Below, piece by piece: positions 1 to 8,797 of a stretch of DNA of 64,000 bases. The notes below the pieces were generated by a model. It saw nothing but the letters and a program-made list of their open reading frames with translations, was not told the DNA's origin and did no database searches. Source of the stretch: Gammaproteobacteria bacterium (GTDB taxonomy: Bacteria > Pseudomonadota > Gammaproteobacteria > Nitrosococcales > Methylophagaceae); assembly GCA_029882915.1 (NCBI GenBank), contig JAOUJZ010000001.1, forward strand, positions 62,001 through 126,000, read 5' to 3'. A program made the translations under genes and the position numbers. Position 1 is the stretch's first letter; every line of letters starts with the position of its first letter.

Positions 1-857
1 AAGCTTGCTAATGCAGCTTGCTCATCACCTTCAATAAGAATGTGGCTTGCTCGGCGTTGTTCAGGACCAACAAACTGATCTTTATTATCGATATATAGCT
101 GTTGTAATGAGGCTTCATCGACCTCAACAGCTTTAGACAAGCCATCAATAGACAACTCAAGGTAATTAACAATTATCTGTTCTGGCGTCGTATAATTCTG
201 CTTATTTTTGTCATAAAAATGACGAACATCTTCATCCGTCACTGTTACCTTATCAAGCTGAGACTGTGCTGAAACTACGCCATAAGCAATGTCACGTGTT
301 TGTTTTTCAAGGCGTAATACATTATCGATAGTAACTGGCATTACTAATGTTGTACGCTGAATATTATTAGTCAACTCCTGAGTCAACATATCTTGTCGTA
401 ACTGAGATTCATAACGGGCTGGATCCAGACTGATTCGTGCCAGCATAATTCTGTAACGTTCAGGATCAAACTTACCCTGATTCTGAAAAGCTTGTGTTGA
501 CTGAATCAGATTATTCACATCAGCATCACGAACACGTTGCCCAAGCTCATTATTTGCAGCCAACAACAACTTCTTCTCAATCAAGCTATCAAGCACTGTT
601 TGTTTAACAGCCAATCCCTCGAACAGGGCAGGATCAAATTTATCAGCCATGACTTCACGCATACGGTCGCGGTACTGCTGGTAGGCTTGCTGAAATTCTG
701 CCTGTTTAATTGGCTCACCATCGACAATAGCAACATTGGCATCTGACGGCCCATTCAAATAAGAGTTAACGCCCCATAATGCAAAGGGAATACTAATTAG
801 TCCAACAATAAACCATGCAACCCAACCTTGGGCTCGTTCACGAATGAAATGCAACAT
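1..857 (-). CDS. ppiD: Periplasmic folding chaperone PpiD (partial, C-terminus outside window)
   Basis: This is the 5' part of a SurA/PpiD-family gene; about 285 codons are visible and the frame stays open through the window edge. The product starts MLHFIRERAQGW, followed by one hydrophobic segment (about residues 11-34) that would anchor it in the inner membrane with the bulk in the periplasm. The next residues form a SurA-N-like chaperone helix bundle, and the visible end (ASHILIEGD) begins the parvulin-type domain. PpiD assists folding of exported proteins near the Sec translocon. It lies downstream of hupB, the order found in most gammaproteobacteria, but two tRNA genes and a terminator separate them here. 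A GAAGGT-like ribosome site precedes the ATG. Confidence 0.93.
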   Translation of the reverse strand, partial: MLHFIRERAQGWVAWFIVGLISIPFALWGVNSYLNGPSDANVAIVDGEPIKQAEFQQAYQQYRDRMREVMADKFDPALFEGLAVKQTVLDSLIEKKLLLAANNELGQRVRDADVNNLIQSTQAFQNQGKFDPERYRIMLARISLDPARYESQLRQDMLTQELTNNIQRTTLVMPVTIDNVLRLEKQTRDIAYGVVSAQSQLDKVTVTDEDVRHFYDKNKQNYTTPEQIIVNYLELSIDGLSKAVEVDEASLQQLYIDNKDQFVGPEQRRASHILIEGDEQAALAS

Positions 858-907
858 AGAAGAGAACCTTCAAGAAAAATGTCTTTAAATTATCTAAAAA
901 AACAGCT

Positions 908-940
908 AAAAAAAAAGGCGCATATCATGCGCCTTTTTTT
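908..940 (-). terminator. Terminator after the tRNA-Val/tRNA-Asp pair
   Basis: A perfect 7-bp GC-rich stem (GGCGCAT / ATGCGCC, 917-923 with 927-933) with a 3-nt loop is flanked by A runs on the left and T runs on the right. It can therefore terminate in either direction. Its position downstream of tRNA-Asp on the minus strand makes it the natural end of the hupB-tRNA transcript, leaving ppiD to use its own promoter. Confidence 0.8.
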
Positions 941-947
941 ATAAAAC

Positions 948-1024
948 TGGCGGAGCGGACGGGACTCGAACCCGCGACCTCCGGCGTGACAGGCCAGCAT
1001 TCTAACCAGCTGAACTACCGCTCC
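948..1024 (-). tRNA. tRNA-Asp (GTC anticodon)
   Basis: On the minus strand a 77-nt cloverleaf begins GGAGCGGTAGTTCAGCTGG. It has the anticodon loop CTGTCAC, a GGTTCGAGTCC T arm, and an acceptor stem closing GGAGCGG with CCGCTCC. The CCA end is encoded in the DNA. It lies 8 nt downstream of tRNA-Val in the same orientation, so the two form a tandem transcript. Confidence 0.97.
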
Positions 1025-1032
1025 ATTTTTTC

Positions 1033-1108
1033 TGGTGGGTGCTGAGGGGATCGAACCCCCGACCCTCGCCTTGTAAGGGCGATGCTCTCCCAGCTGAGCT
1101 AAGCACCC
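1033..1108 (-). tRNA. tRNA-Val (TAC anticodon)
   Basis: This 76-nt minus-strand cloverleaf begins GGGTGCTTAGCTCAGCTGGG, with anticodon loop CTTACAA, T arm GGTTCGATCC and an encoded CCA end. Its 5' end lies only 13 nt after the hupB stop codon. No promoter fits that gap, so it is probably processed from the hupB transcript. Confidence 0.97.
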
Positions 1109-1121
1109 CAGAAAAAAAAAG

Positions 1122-1394
1122 CTAGTTTACAGCATCTTTTAAAGCCTTACCAGCTTTAAATGCAGGAATTTTTGCAGCTGCAATTTTAATTTCTTCACCA
1201 GTACGTGGATTACGGCCAATGCGTGCCGCACGGTCACGTACAGAGAATGTACCAAACCCAACTAATGTTACCTGATCACCACCACTTAACGCTTTAGTAA
1301 CTGCAGAAGTCATACCATCAACAGCTAAAGCCGCTTTTGCTTTTGAAATATCAGCAGCACTTGCAATTGCATCGATCAATTCAGATTTATTCAC
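1122..1394 (-). CDS. hupB: DNA-binding protein HU-beta
   Basis: HU is a small histone-like dimer that bends and compacts DNA. The sequence shows the family signature [24 protein letters not shown], including the RNP tip that intercalates into DNA, and ends GKALKDAVN like E. coli HupB. I chose the GTG at 1392-1394: it gives [11 protein letters not shown] and exactly 90 residues, the family length, with an AGGA ribosome site 8 nt upstream. The upstream ATG at 1407-1409 would add five residues and has poor ribosome-site spacing. tRNA-Val follows 13 nt after the stop and ppiD lies beyond the tRNAs, the usual neighbour. Confidence 0.95.
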   Translation of the reverse strand: MNKSELIDAIASAADISKAKAALAVDGMTSAVTKALSGGDQVTLVGFGTFSVRDRAARIGRNPRTGEEIKIAAAKIPAFKAGKALKDAVN

Positions 1395-1474
1395 AACGTA
1401 ATTCCTCATCTCTAATTATTTAATAGTTATTGTCCCAATAGCAAAAAGTAGCGTACTACTCCATTGGAGTGTGT

Positions 1475-1503
1475 ATCTAACTACAGCCGAAAAAACGTGT
1501 CAA
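1475..1503 (-). promoter_or_regulatory. Probable sigma70 promoter of hupB
   Basis: On the minus strand a perfect -35 TTGACA (1498-1503) is separated by 17 bp from TTAGAT (1475-1480), which matches the -10 consensus at only three positions. It lies about 80 nt upstream of the hupB GTG start and would also drive the two downstream tRNAs. Confidence 0.5.
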
Positions 1504-1615
1504 GGCACTAATAGTGCTTTTTGTGCATCTATTCAAATAAACATTAAAAACAAAAATTCCATTCAGGTCTCTGATCAAAATTCATGCCTAAATATTCAAC
1601 TAAATATCAACTTTT

Positions 1616-2413
1616 TTATTGCGCCAGCCATGCACGGGTGATGGCTACATATTGTTCTATACTTATTGTCTCTGGTCGCTGTTGCAAATCAATATTTTCG
1701 GTCTGCAAGACTGTTTGAGAGATCATATTTTTCAGTGTGTTAGCAATGGTTTTTCGACGCTGTGAGAAGGCTTTACTAACAATGGTATTTAGCGCTTCGA
1801 TCGGTACATCACCGCCAACAAACTCAGCCCGTGGACGCAAATATATAATGGCTGACTCAACTTTAGGTATAGGATCAAAGGCTTCTGGGGGCACAATAAA
1901 CAGTTGTGTTGCATCACATTGATATTGCACCATGATACTCAAGCGTCCATAGGTTTTAGACCCAGGTTGCGCACAAATTCGCTCAACGACCTCACGTTGC
2001 AGCATAAAACACATGTCCTCAACACTGCTTGCTTGAGACAATAAATGAAACAGCAGTGGTGTAGTAATGTTGTATGGCAAATTTCCTATGACACGTAATT
2101 TTTCACCATCAGTGGCCAATGATGAATAATCAAAACTAAGTGCATCGGCTTGATGAATAGTTAAATGAGAATATTCTGACAACTTAGCCTGTAACAACGG
2201 CACCAAATCTCGGTCTAATTCGATCACATCTAAACGACCACTGGCCAATAACAACGGTAGTGTTAATGCCCCTCGACCTGGACCAATCTCGACCATATGC
2301 TGATCGGGTTGTGGATCTATGGCAGCAACGATATCTGAAATAACAGATTGATCGTGTAAGAAGTTCTGACCAAAACGTTTTCTTGCCTTAGGGTATTGTT
2401 TCGATGTACTCAT
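1616..2413 (-). CDS. rsmA: 16S rRNA (adenine1518-N6/adenine1519-N6)-dimethyltransferase
   Basis: RsmA (KsgA) dimethylates two adjacent adenines in the 3' hairpin of 16S rRNA late in 30S assembly. The 265-aa protein shows FGQNFLHD at residues 14-21, the SAM-binding loop EIGPGRGAL at 42-50 and the catalytic NLPY at 111-114, as expected for the family. Its start overlaps the end of pdxA by 4 bp, so translation is coupled within lptD-surA-pdxA-rsmA, the standard gammaproteobacterial order. The call is secure. Confidence 0.98.
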   Translation of the reverse strand: MSTSKQYPKARKRFGQNFLHDQSVISDIVAAIDPQPDQHMVEIGPGRGALTLPLLLASGRLDVIELDRDLVPLLQAKLSEYSHLTIHQADALSFDYSSLATDGEKLRVIGNLPYNITTPLLFHLLSQASSVEDMCFMLQREVVERICAQPGSKTYGRLSIMVQYQCDATQLFIVPPEAFDPIPKVESAIIYLRPRAEFVGGDVPIEALNTIVSKAFSQRRKTIANTLKNMISQTVLQTENIDLQQRPETISIEQYVAITRAWLAQ

Positions 2414-3405
2414 CCGTCTCTCTGACTGTTTATCATACTTATTGCCATATCAATCGCTGCTTGCAAACTGGTTGATTTTGCTTCTCCTGTGCCAGCTAAT
2501 TCTAATGCCGTTCCATGGTCAACTGAGGTGCGAATAAATGGTAAACCCAGAGTGATATTAACGGCCTGTCCAAATCCCTGATGTTTCAAAACGGGTAAAC
2601 CCTGATCATGGTACATAGCCAAAATCACATCAAAGTCCTGTAGTTTATCCTGAACAAACACCGTATCTGCAGGCCAAGGACCAGAAATAGCTAACCCCTG
2701 TTGTATAAATAGTTCAATAACTGGCGAGATCACATCTATTTCCTCACGCCCAAGATGGCCACCTTCACCAGCATGAGGATTTAACCCACAGACTGCAATT
2801 CGTGGCTTAGCAATGCCAAATTGTTCCATCATACTTTGGTTAATGATACGAATAATCTGTATCAGCGATTGTTGTGTAATAGCTGGGCTAACGTCAATGA
2901 GTGGTAAATGTGTTGTTGCCAGTGCTACGCGTAATGATGAGATTGCCAACATCATAACCACTTTTTCAACTCCAGCACCTGCTGCTAAAAATTCAGTATG
3001 ACCAGAAAAAATGACGCCAGCATCATTAATGATAGCTTTGTGAACAGGTGCAGTAACCATCGCGGCGAACTGTTTGGATACACAGCCATCAAGCGCTAAC
3101 TGTAGTGTGTTGATGACATAGTTTGAGTTACGACTATCAAGAACACCGACTTGGCTATCCACTGCCATTGAAACTGGGAGATAACGTACCACGCCCGCTG
3201 GCGCTATCGTTACTGGTTGACTTAGATCAACCTGTTCAAACTTAAGTGACAAGCCCAAACGCTCTGCTCGCTGCCTCAGTAATACGGGATCAGCAATAAC
3301 GACAACTTCACATCGTTGGGGTTGTTGAGCTATTTGTACACAAAGATCAGGACCAATACCGGCAGGCTCACCCGCCGTCAGTGCAATGCGTGTACAGGTA
3401 TTCAA
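2410..3405 (-). CDS. pdxA: 4-hydroxythreonine-4-phosphate dehydrogenase
   Basis: PdxA oxidises 4-phosphohydroxy-L-threonine in the DXP-dependent pyridoxal phosphate pathway, using NAD and a divalent metal. The 331-aa sequence starts with the typical LTAGEPAGIGPDLC. It carries the metal-binding histidine motifs around NPHAGEGGHLG and MYHDQGLPVLKHQGFG, and the substrate loop TSVDHGTALELAG. The start codon appears to be TTG (3403-3405), overlapping the surA stop TGA, with a weak GGA ribosome site in the surA end, so expression is likely coupled to surA. Confidence 0.97.
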   Translation of the reverse strand: MNTCTRIALTAGEPAGIGPDLCVQIAQQPQRCEVVVIADPVLLRQRAERLGLSLKFEQVDLSQPVTIAPAGVVRYLPVSMAVDSQVGVLDSRNSNYVINTLQLALDGCVSKQFAAMVTAPVHKAIINDAGVIFSGHTEFLAAGAGVEKVVMMLAISSLRVALATTHLPLIDVSPAITQQSLIQIIRIINQSMMEQFGIAKPRIAVCGLNPHAGEGGHLGREEIDVISPVIELFIQQGLAISGPWPADTVFVQDKLQDFDVILAMYHDQGLPVLKHQGFGQAVNITLGLPFIRTSVDHGTALELAGTGEAKSTSLQAAIDMAISMINSQRDG

Positions 3406-4667
3406 TTATTCCGATACTCTACGTATGACTCATCACGTAACTGACGTAACCAGTTTTCAAGATCCTCGGCAATTTTTCGCTTGCGAATCTGTTCCCGTGC
3501 TTTAGTTCGTTTATATTCTTCGGCCATATTTTGTTCACGTCGTTCATAGACTTTAATTAAGTGCCAACCAAAGCGACTTTTAAAAACATCACTGATTTCT
3601 CCGCTGCCTAAGGTATTCATCTTCTCTTCGAACTCTGGCACCATAACACCACCACTAACCCAACCAAGGCTACCGCCTTCAATAGCAGATCCAGTGTCAT
3701 CTGAATGTGCTCGTGCCAACTCGGCAAAGTCATCACCATTTATCACCCGTTCTCGCAATTGGTTTAACCTTTTTTCAGCATCATTATCTGTGGTTAGTTC
3801 ATTTGTCTTTATCAGAATATGACTAGCTAGTGTCTGCTTGACCAAATGAGTTTCTTCGCTTTTTTTATCTTGCAGTTTTACCAGATGAAACCCACTACCA
3901 CTTCGTAGTGCATCACTGATCTCAGTAACTGCCAACTTGGGTACAACATTAGAAAATAGTGAAGGTAATTCACCGCGCTTCCGCCATCCCAAATCACCAC
4001 CTTCCAGTGCATTTTGCCCATCAGAATAACCCACAGCTACCTCTGAAAAATCAGCGCCTTCCGTTAATAAAGTTTGTATTTTAGCTAATTTTTCCTGTGC
4101 CACCTGAACCTGTTCAGGTAAAGCCGCTTCAGGCAAGCTAATCAGGATATGTAATAAGTGATAGGCTTCTTCACCACCGCCCTGTGAAATTTGGGTAGCT
4201 AAAAAGTTATCAACCTCACGATCCGAGATGACGATCCGATCTTCGACCTGACTTTTACGAAGACGACTGATTATCATCTCTTCACGGATAGACTCACGAA
4301 AATCAGCAAAGTCATAGCCATCACCTTCTAGAACATCACGGAATTGTCGAAGCGTTAAACCATTATTATCGGCAATCTCGCGCAGTGCGGCATTTAGCCC
4401 ATCATCACTGACTCTAACCCCGATACTTAATGCTTCCTGTACTTGCAAACGTTGCATGATTAAGCGTTCTAAAACCTGCTCACGTAAAATTTCTGCTGGT
4501 GGCATAGCAGCTTCACGCTCACGCAACTGCTGACGGACAGTGCGTTCCATCTCCACCAGTTCACTTTCAAGCAGTACCTCATTGTTCACCACTGCAACGA
4601 TACGATCTAAAGATTCAGCCCAAACAGAGCTGCTTATCAATAAGGTAAACAGTAAAATTCTAATCAT
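3402..4667 (-). CDS. surA: Periplasmic chaperone and peptidyl-prolyl isomerase SurA
   Basis: SurA escorts unfolded outer-membrane proteins such as LptD through the periplasm. The 421-aa precursor has a signal peptide (MIRILLFTLLISSSVWA), an N-terminal chaperone domain beginning with the conserved VAVVNNEVLLESEL, and two tandem parvulin domains (roughly residues 170-275 and 280-385). Each contains HILI and GGDLGW/GGSLGW-type motifs. A basic C-terminal helix completes the fold. Length matches the E. coli protein closely. It sits between lptD, a major client, and pdxA. Here 280 bp separate it from lptD, so it may have its own promoter. Confidence 0.97.
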   Translation of the reverse strand: MIRILLFTLLISSSVWAESLDRIVAVVNNEVLLESELVEMERTVRQQLREREAAMPPAEILREQVLERLIMQRLQVQEALSIGVRVSDDGLNAALREIADNNGLTLRQFRDVLEGDGYDFADFRESIREEMIISRLRKSQVEDRIVISDREVDNFLATQISQGGGEEAYHLLHILISLPEAALPEQVQVAQEKLAKIQTLLTEGADFSEVAVGYSDGQNALEGGDLGWRKRGELPSLFSNVVPKLAVTEISDALRSGSGFHLVKLQDKKSEETHLVKQTLASHILIKTNELTTDNDAEKRLNQLRERVINGDDFAELARAHSDDTGSAIEGGSLGWVSGGVMVPEFEEKMNTLGSGEISDVFKSRFGWHLIKVYERREQNMAEEYKRTKAREQIRKRKIAEDLENWLRQLRDESYVEYRNN

Positions 4668-4947
4668 GAAAAATCCAACAATAAATGAGTTAATCTACGC
4701 ATTATAAAAGAACACGCAACATTAAAATATGCATAAAACGTTTAAGTAAATAACAGGCAGTATGTGTTTAACTGTATTCTCAGACAGGATATCGCTCGTA
4801 TGGTTCTTTCTTATCTACAGCTTCATTGAACAGGCATTTTACTTGCGAATTTTAATGTTATCGCAGGTAATCTCTATCATCCAGAACATCTTGATAAATA
4901 TTTAGACAGAACCTTGTGAATAAAGTCGATGAAGATAGTTATTAATA

Positions 4948-7176
4948 TTAATAAGAACCGTAGCCCAAAATACTTCTTTCTAATAACGTCTCTGCTTTTT
5001 GCCCAAAATTACCCAGACCTTTTAATTCAATCTGGAAAAATATGGCCAAGTTACGATCATCATCAAGTGCATCATTAACATAATCTCTAACTACCAGACG
5101 CGTCGCCCAACAACAGCTGTCATACTCAATGCCAGCAAGACCTTCGAGCGTACGGTTATCTTTCAATGATTTATACCAACGCCCTACCAGACTCCACTGT
5201 CTGTTAAATGGCACACGGGCAGAAACATCAATCTGCTCCAGACCGTTCTCAGTATTTTCTTGATCACGGCGGTAGCGGTGAGAGACGTTTAGCAATCGAC
5301 CATTCTCACCACGATATGCAACCTGCATAGCCGACATGTTTGATGTATCACCGTGTGGATTCCACTGAATCTCACCTCGAGCAGTCCATTCATTAGATAT
5401 TGAAGCGGCAATTTCAGCCACCATATCAGAATCTGATTGTGTCTCAACCGTATTAGTTATTGATACTTTGCGATCATGGAAATACTGGATCTGCCCAAGA
5501 CTCACTCGCAAATTTTCCCGACCTGTTTGTTGATCAATTATTCGTGATGTCAGCGCTAATGATAATTGATTAGTGTCACCCACACGGTCACTGCCTGAAA
5601 AACGATTATATGCAAATAGCTGCCCCATACTGAATGTACGTAAACTTGTATCAAAGACAGGAATATCGGCCTGATTACGTTCAGGTATGTAAAGATAAAA
5701 TGCACGTGGTTCTAAAGTTTGGATATAACTACCACCAAACAGTGTCATATCACGTTCCAAAAACAAACCACTATCGATACTTGCTACAGGTACTGTTCTA
5801 GTTGGTTTTTTATCTATCGCTGTGGTGACATTATCATTCAAATCATATCGAGTATGTCGTAAGGCGATGCGTGGTGTAATAAAAGTTGCTGCTGATGCCC
5901 ACGGTAAACTGACTGAAGGCTCTATATCAATTCTGTGTCCAGCAATTCTATCGTTATGATCGAAATCTACATATTCCGCAGTTAAACCATAGCTCAGCCC
6001 CATCGCCTGATCGGGGAGTGAACCTCGCAACAATAACTGTGGCAAACGTTGGTAAGGTTTACTGACATCCGTTAAGGTCTGATACCCTTGAAGACGACCA
6101 CTAAAATTCCAATTATCTCCGTTATATCCGACATTCAACAGCCGGTTAAGATGAGTGGTACTTGTTAGACTTAGAGTAGACCCGAAGTCCTGAAGATAGG
6201 CCCCGTCGGATACATAGTTATAGTCAACATTGCTATTCCAGCGCGACAAAAAACCACTCCGATGCTGGAAAGAAAAATGCTTACGATCTTCATTGTAGAA
6301 TGGATTAGTAATGTCACCGTCATTTTTCAGATTGTCACTGGCCAAAAATCCTGCATCGACCTTGCCTTCACCACGCTCAGATAAATAACGATATTCGCCA
6401 TTAAGCATTAAACCTCGATCCGACATATATCGTGGCGTTAAGGTGGCATCTTTATCAGGTGCAATATTCCAGTAATAAGGCGTTCTGACATCAAATCCTG
6501 TCTCATCAGTACTACCGATGGAAGGAGTTAAAAACCCTGACTTACGTTCATCGTTTAACGGAAAACTGATATACGGCGTATAAAAAACAGGTACCTTGCC
6601 TAAACGTAGCACCACATCACGTGCAGAACCCACAGATTTTTCATGATCCAGCTTAACTCTAGAGGCATTTAATAACCAAGCATTATCACCCTGGGCACAG
6701 GTCGTATAAGTCGCATTTTTCAGATCTGTTCGAACCTGACCTTGTCGGTGAACATGACTGGCTTCGCCACGGGCATGACTTTCACGTAGTCGATATTCAG
6801 CATCAATCAAACTACCCTCATCATCAGACAGTGACCACTCTGCCTGATCAGATTTAAGAATAATGCCATTATCACGAATGCGAACATCCCCTTGCGCAGT
6901 GACATTACCTGAGACTTGATTATACGTCGCTCGTCCGGCATTAAGCTCTTGACCACCACGTGTAACCACAACATTGCCTGTAAATACAGAAGTGCCTTGA
7001 TCGACTAACTGTGCATTATCGGCCTTAACATCAACTTCACTTCCTTCTTGATTGGCCACAAAAGGTAAAAAATCAGCATCACCAGTAACATCACAATGCT
7101 GCCAATTTTGTTCGGCCATCAGTGCTGAACCATAACAAGTTAATGAAACTGCAGAAAAAACAATCAGTTTACGCAT
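4948..7176 (-). CDS. lptD: LPS-assembly outer-membrane protein LptD
   Basis: LptD is the 26-strand barrel that, with LptE, inserts lipopolysaccharide into the outer leaflet. The precursor has a signal peptide (MRKLIVFSAVSLTCYGSALMA), then an LptA/OstA-like periplasmic domain (about residues 45-150) and a long beta-rich barrel ending in an aromatic residue. Four mature cysteines are visible at C28, C160 and the adjacent pair C688-C689, the arrangement that forms the two interlocking disulfides in E. coli LptD. I use the ATG at 7174-7176 (742 aa): AAGG lies 6 nt upstream, whereas the ATG 6 nt earlier falls within that ribosome site. Divergent from the tRNA-Ala/Glu operon. Confidence 0.97.
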   Translation of the reverse strand: MRKLIVFSAVSLTCYGSALMAEQNWQHCDVTGDADFLPFVANQEGSEVDVKADNAQLVDQGTSVFTGNVVVTRGGQELNAGRATYNQVSGNVTAQGDVRIRDNGIILKSDQAEWSLSDDEGSLIDAEYRLRESHARGEASHVHRQGQVRTDLKNATYTTCAQGDNAWLLNASRVKLDHEKSVGSARDVVLRLGKVPVFYTPYISFPLNDERKSGFLTPSIGSTDETGFDVRTPYYWNIAPDKDATLTPRYMSDRGLMLNGEYRYLSERGEGKVDAGFLASDNLKNDGDITNPFYNEDRKHFSFQHRSGFLSRWNSNVDYNYVSDGAYLQDFGSTLSLTSTTHLNRLLNVGYNGDNWNFSGRLQGYQTLTDVSKPYQRLPQLLLRGSLPDQAMGLSYGLTAEYVDFDHNDRIAGHRIDIEPSVSLPWASAATFITPRIALRHTRYDLNDNVTTAIDKKPTRTVPVASIDSGLFLERDMTLFGGSYIQTLEPRAFYLYIPERNQADIPVFDTSLRTFSMGQLFAYNRFSGSDRVGDTNQLSLALTSRIIDQQTGRENLRVSLGQIQYFHDRKVSITNTVETQSDSDMVAEIAASISNEWTARGEIQWNPHGDTSNMSAMQVAYRGENGRLLNVSHRYRRDQENTENGLEQIDVSARVPFNRQWSLVGRWYKSLKDNRTLEGLAGIEYDSCCWATRLVVRDYVNDALDDDRNLAIFFQIELKGLGNFGQKAETLLERSILGYGSY

Positions 7177-7419
7177 GACCATCCTTAATAAGGTACCGCT
7201 TCAGCCTTGAAACAGGCTTATCCTAAACAAAAAATTATCGTTATTTATCGCACAGAAATCAGATTTCATCAAATAAAACACCAGAATAAATTGATTAGAT
7301 AAGTTGATCGCGACAATTCTTTTAGTTAGTTAGCATGGTTTTTTACATAACCATTACTGAAGATATCAACTTGTTTACGTGTCCAGCCAGATTAAATGAC
7401 ATTTATTTGAAAGAATTTA

Positions 7420-7448
7420 TTGACAGTTAAAATCCAAATCCCTATAGT
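7420..7448 (+). promoter_or_regulatory. Sigma70 promoter of the tRNA-Ala/tRNA-Glu operon
   Basis: A perfect -35 TTGACA (7420-7425), a 17-bp spacer and the -10 TATAGT (7443-7448) are followed by a GC-containing discriminator (ATGCGC). Transcription would start near 7455, just before tRNA-Ala at 7464. The layout is typical of strong, stringently controlled stable-RNA promoters. Confidence 0.85.
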
Positions 7449-7463
7449 ATGCGCTTCCTTTCG

Positions 7464-7539
<76 letters not shown>

Positions 7540-7561
7540 GAAATCGAAAGAACAGTTTTAG

Positions 7562-7637
7562 GTCCCCATCGTCTAGAGGCCTAGGACACCGCCCTTTCAC
7601 GGCGGTAACGGGGGTTCGAACCCCCCTGGGGACGCCA
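7562..7637 (+). tRNA. tRNA-Glu (TTC anticodon)
   Basis: This 76-nt cloverleaf begins GTCCCCATCGTCTAGAGGCC, with anticodon loop CTTTCAC, T arm GGTTCGAACC and acceptor stem GTCCCC/GGGGAC, followed by GCCA. It lies 22 nt after tRNA-Ala and shares its promoter. Confidence 0.98.
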
Positions 7638-7645
7638 TATAAAAT

Positions 7646-7678
7646 AAGGGTTAGTGATATTTTACTAGCCCTTTTTTA
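7646..7678 (+). terminator. Rho-independent terminator of the tRNA-Ala/Glu operon
   Basis: An AAGGGTTAGT / ACTAGCCCTT stem with an 8-nt loop is followed directly by a T run. It ends the tRNA transcript before the convergent lptG gene. Confidence 0.85.
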
Positions 7679-7732
7679 TTGCCTGTCATCTGGGAAGCCC
7701 TAAATTATCTTACCGCTATTATAGTCAGCCAG

Positions 7733-8797
7733 TTAATGGACTCTTCGCATTAGATACCAGCCTAAGCCTGCAAATGCCAGAGTTGGGAATGCGGATGACA
7801 ACCATGGCAACACGCCAAACACCAGTCCGATATGTTGGAAACTTTGATTAAACAAGTGGAAGCCAATACCCACCAATGTACCTGCCAAAATACGACCTCC
7901 AACAGGCGCTGAGCGTAATGGTCCAAAGATAAAGGGCACAGCTAGAAACACCATCACAGCGGAACTGAGAGGCATCATGATTTTCATCCAGAAGGCCATT
8001 TGATATTGCTCTACCGCCTGATGATTATCCCGTAAGTAATTGATGTATTCCATCAGGTCCCAAACAGGTAAAAATTCGGGTGGAACGACAACAATATTGA
8101 CCATGCCTGGATTCAGTTGTGACTTCCAGTTAGCGTGGGCAACTGTTCTTACACGTATTCCCTCCTCATCTATCGTACTCTGAACCACATCAGACAATGT
8201 CCAGCTATCCTCTTTATATTGCGCTTCTTTTGCATGCGTTACGATACGTAGTCGATGCTGAGAATCAAACTCATAAATGGAAATACCGGCAAAACGTCCA
8301 TCAGGTAAAATTCGCTTGATATGATTGAAATGAAAACCATCTCGTGTCCAAAAGCCATGTTCAGAACGTGAGCCTACTGTCCCTGTTTGTGCCACGGACT
8401 GAATCTCTCGTGCTTTTTGTTCTGCTGGTGGTCGAACGACCTCTCCCATAAATACGGCAATGAACATCAAACACAAAGCGACAACTATTACCGCTTTATT
8501 GATTTGCGCCACTGATACCCCAGATGTTCGCATCACCACCAGTTCACTTTGGCTTGCCAGATTACCCAGCCCCAATACACTGCCTATTAAAGCGGCGACC
8601 GGTAATAACTCATAAATTCGCTTTGGCATTGATAAGGCAATATAGGATGCTATATCTGTCAGCTGATATTGCCCTTTTCCCAGATCATCCAGTTCGCTGA
8701 TAAAGTCCATAAAAGTATAAAGACCCAGCAAAATCAACAACACCATCACAGTGCTGGCCAATATCGTTTTAGCAATATAGCGCTGCAATAATCCCAT
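7733..8797 (-). CDS. lptG: LPS export ABC transporter permease LptG
   Basis: LptG is one of the two inner-membrane permeases of LptB2FG, which pulls lipopolysaccharide from the inner membrane onto the LptA bridge. The 354-aa protein has six predicted transmembrane segments, three at the N-terminus and three at the C-terminus, around a periplasmic beta-jellyroll domain. The family motif SELVVMRTSGVS in the first cytoplasmic region (about residues 85-96) couples to LptB. The ATG at 8795-8797 is preferred over the adjacent upstream GTG because it has a properly placed GAGG. It overlaps lptF, so the two are translationally coupled. Confidence 0.96.
   Translation of the reverse strand: MGLLQRYIAKTILASTVMVLLILLGLYTFMDFISELDDLGKGQYQLTDIASYIALSMPKRIYELLPVAALIGSVLGLGNLASQSELVVMRTSGVSVAQINKAVIVVALCLMFIAVFMGEVVRPPAEQKAREIQSVAQTGTVGSRSEHGFWTRDGFHFNHIKRILPDGRFAGISIYEFDSQHRLRIVTHAKEAQYKEDSWTLSDVVQSTIDEEGIRVRTVAHANWKSQLNPGMVNIVVVPPEFLPVWDLMEYINYLRDNHQAVEQYQMAFWMKIMMPLSSAVMVFLAVPFIFGPLRSAPVGGRILAGTLVGIGFHLFNQSFQHIGLVFGVLPWLSSAFPTLAFAGLGWYLMRRVH

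Noticed and set aside
1500..1530. A terminator hairpin (GGCACT/AGTGCTTTTT) after rsmA
   Set aside because: The T run is on the plus strand, where no gene ends; on the rsmA transcript it follows the wrong side of the stem and overlaps the hupB -35 region.
4770..4905. A small gene in the lptD-surA gap
   Set aside because: The 43-codon open stretch has no start codon at a sensible place, no ribosome site and no recognisable sequence.
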